64,000 nt of DNA from Dactylosporangium fulvum (GTDB lineage: Bacteria > Actinomycetota > Actinomycetes > Mycobacteriales > Micromonosporaceae): assembly GCF_025137375.1 (NCBI RefSeq), contig NZ_CP073720.1:3434501-3498500 (forward strand). Direction: 5' to 3'. Under the pieces are notes generated by a model. The model was not told the DNA's origin. It saw nothing but the letters and a program-made list of their open reading frames with translations, and ran no database searches. How positions within the stretch are numbered: the first letter of the stretch is position 1; each line of letters opens with the position of its first letter. Below are positions 62,751 to 64,000 of the stretch, piece by piece. The position numbers and the translations under genes are program-made.

Positions 62751-64000
62751 ATGGGTCTGGTCGTCGAGGTTGTATGCGACACGGCCGAAGCCGACGCTGG
62801 CTTCGTCGGCGACCGGCTGTCGTCCCATCACGGCGCCCGGTTGGTCTTCACCAGCCGTGACCAGCTGATCGAGGGCCGAGAGTCCGCTGGAGACCTGCTG
62901 CTCCTTCTCGGGTCCGAGCGCAGTGTGTGTGACCCCGAACAGGCGGCGGTCGTCACGGCCGAGTCCGACCTGGTGAGGCGCTCAGTTGCGTCCGGAATTC
63001 CGGTCCTCGGGATCTGTTATGGAGCACAGCTCCTGGCTCACGCCCTTGGTGGGAGGGTCATGCCGGCCGAGAAGCCCGAGGTGGGTTGGTTCGGCCTGGA
63101 CAGCGTCGATGAGGACCTCTGCCCGCCGGTGGAGTGGACGCAGTTTCACGAGTACGCGTTCACTCCACCGGACGGAGCTTGTGTTCTTGGCGAGTCGTCG
63201 AACGGCTGTCAGGCGTTCAGCCACGAGGTGGCCGGGACCCGAGTCCTCGGGTGGCAGTTTCACCCCGAGGTGAGTGCAGAGCGTTTCGCTCGCTGGGTCG
63301 ACTCAGGCCGCCGAACCCTCGACAAGACCGGTGCGAGCGCAGGGGAACTGGTCGCCGCCGCTCCACGCCGGGAGCCTGTGCTGCGTCAAGCTGCTCATGA
63401 CCTGACCGACGCCGCAGTGAAGTGGCTGTTTCCGTTCAGCGGCATCGCCGGCGAACGCGATACGAATTCTGCTCTCTCCCGCTCAATTGCGGATATGGTC
63501 GATGCGCTGGAGAAGCGCGATGTGGTCGGGGTCGCTCTGCAGTTCGTCGACACCTCTGGGATTGCGCGCATCAAGACGGTGCCGCTGCGTCGGCTGCCGC
63601 AGGCGGCTGAGTGTGGGGTGAGTGCACCGGTTTCGATCGAGTACTTCACGCCGAGTGACCAGGTCGCCCCTGGGCCCGTGCCCAGCGCAACGTTGGGCGA
63701 CGTGAGGTTACTCCCGGATCTGTCGCGGCTCGTCGTCCTAGAGGCTCAGCCGGGGTGGGCATGGGCTCCGAGCGACCGGATTGAGGTCGACGGAAGTCCT
63801 CATTTCAGCTGCGGGCGGCACCTACTGCGCCGCATGGTGCGTCAGCTCAGCCAGAAGGGCATCACCGCGCTCGTTGCGTTCGAAGTGGAGTGGATGGTGT
63901 CGGTCGGTGACTCGGACAATCTGGTCCCTCCAGCCGGGCACACCGCGTACGGGATGACGTCGCTGATCAGCGTTTCGGACTACGGTCGCGACCTCATTTC
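62751..64000 (+). CDS. Fusion of class I glutamine amidotransferase and glutamine-synthetase-like domain, 3' end cut by window
   Basis: From ATG 62751 (GGAG 7 bases upstream) an open frame continues to the window end, 416 residues so far. Residues 1 to about 200 are a class I glutamine amidotransferase with nucleophile C89 in GICYGAQLLAHALGG and the His-Glu pair H171/E173 in GWQFHPE. From about residue 220 a glutamine synthetase begins: the beta-grasp segment VDTSGIARIKTVPLRRL, LPDLSRLVVLEAQPGWAW, then SPHFSCGRHLLRRM and FEVEWMV with the first metal-ligand glutamates. GS-like enzymes ligate glutamate to amines, and GATase-type enzymes hydrolyse gamma-glutamyl bonds, as PuuA and PuuD do in putrescine breakdown. 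The fusion may thus make and break gamma-glutamyl amides. Confidence 0.92.
   Translation, partial: MGLVVEVVCDTAEADAGFVGDRLSSHHGARLVFTSRDQLIEGRESAGDLLLLLGSERSVCDPEQAAVVTAESDLVRRSVASGIPVLGICYGAQLLAHALGGRVMPAEKPEVGWFGLDSVDEDLCPPVEWTQFHEYAFTPPDGACVLGESSNGCQAFSHEVAGTRVLGWQFHPEVSAERFARWVDSGRRTLDKTGASAGELVAAAPRREPVLRQAAHDLTDAAVKWLFPFSGIAGERDTNSALSRSIADMVDALEKRDVVGVALQFVDTSGIARIKTVPLRRLPQAAECGVSAPVSIEYFTPSDQVAPGPVPSATLGDVRLLPDLSRLVVLEAQPGWAWAPSDRIEVDGSPHFSCGRHLLRRMVRQLSQKGITALVAFEVEWMVSVGDSDNLVPPAGHTAYGMTSLISVSDYGRDLI

Overview
The window is high-GC, densely coded DNA with many 4-bp ATGA/GTGA gene overlaps and GTG starts, typical of an actinomycete. It encodes lipoproteins, CoA-ester catabolism, IclR and LysR regulators, and a secreted GH20 enzyme. 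I cannot name the genus. No rRNA, tRNA or CRISPR array was seen.

Region A (1 to about 37.9 kb) is a large acyl-CoA catabolic locus. It holds four acyl-CoA synthetases, six acyl-CoA dehydrogenases (one a two-domain fusion), three MaoC-type proteins, two thiolases plus a cysteine-less thiolase-like protein with its DUF35 partner, three crotonases, an SDR dehydrogenase, a methylmalonyl-CoA-mutase-type catalytic subunit, two family III CoA-transferases, a ThDP enzyme, an ABC importer whose three parts are dispersed, an amidohydrolase and two tiny desulforedoxin-like proteins. One crotonase (7065-7823) carries all four catalytic residues of 6-oxocamphor hydrolase, so carbon-ring opening by retro-Claisen hydrolysis is likely. 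No oxygenase is present. An IclR regulator at 24.2-25.0 kb sits beside a 25-bp operator made of three alternating half-sites (TGRAA-N5-TTCCA-N5-TGGAA). Six further copies lie at operon starts through the locus, several placed on the -10/+1 region of recognisable promoters. The whole 38 kb therefore looks like one substrate-induced regulon for an unidentified, probably alicyclic (terpenoid- or steroid-like) acid.

Region B (about 38 to 45.5 kb) is disordered. It has a CPBP-family membrane protease, hypothetical proteins, a methyltransferase remnant, an IS630-type transposase remnant, a second methyltransferase scrap, an intact secreted GH20 hexosaminidase with two near-identical carbohydrate-binding repeats, and a serine-recombinase fragment. 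This looks like an old insertion or deletion junction.

Region C (about 45.5 to 64 kb) is a nitrogen-compound catabolic locus. A LysR regulator is divergent from a thiolase plus a two-subunit 3-oxoacid CoA-transferase, closed by a strong terminator. A six-gene operon on the minus strand encodes an APC permease, HyuA, HyuB, a class III aminotransferase, an aldehyde dehydrogenase and a second class III aminotransferase. Divergent from it are a short-form NAD-glutamate dehydrogenase and a fusion of a class I glutamine amidotransferase with a glutamine-synthetase-like domain, cut by the window edge. The set fits import and ATP-dependent opening of a cyclic amide (lactam or hydantoin-like), transamination and oxidation of the resulting omega-amino acid, and recycling of glutamate.
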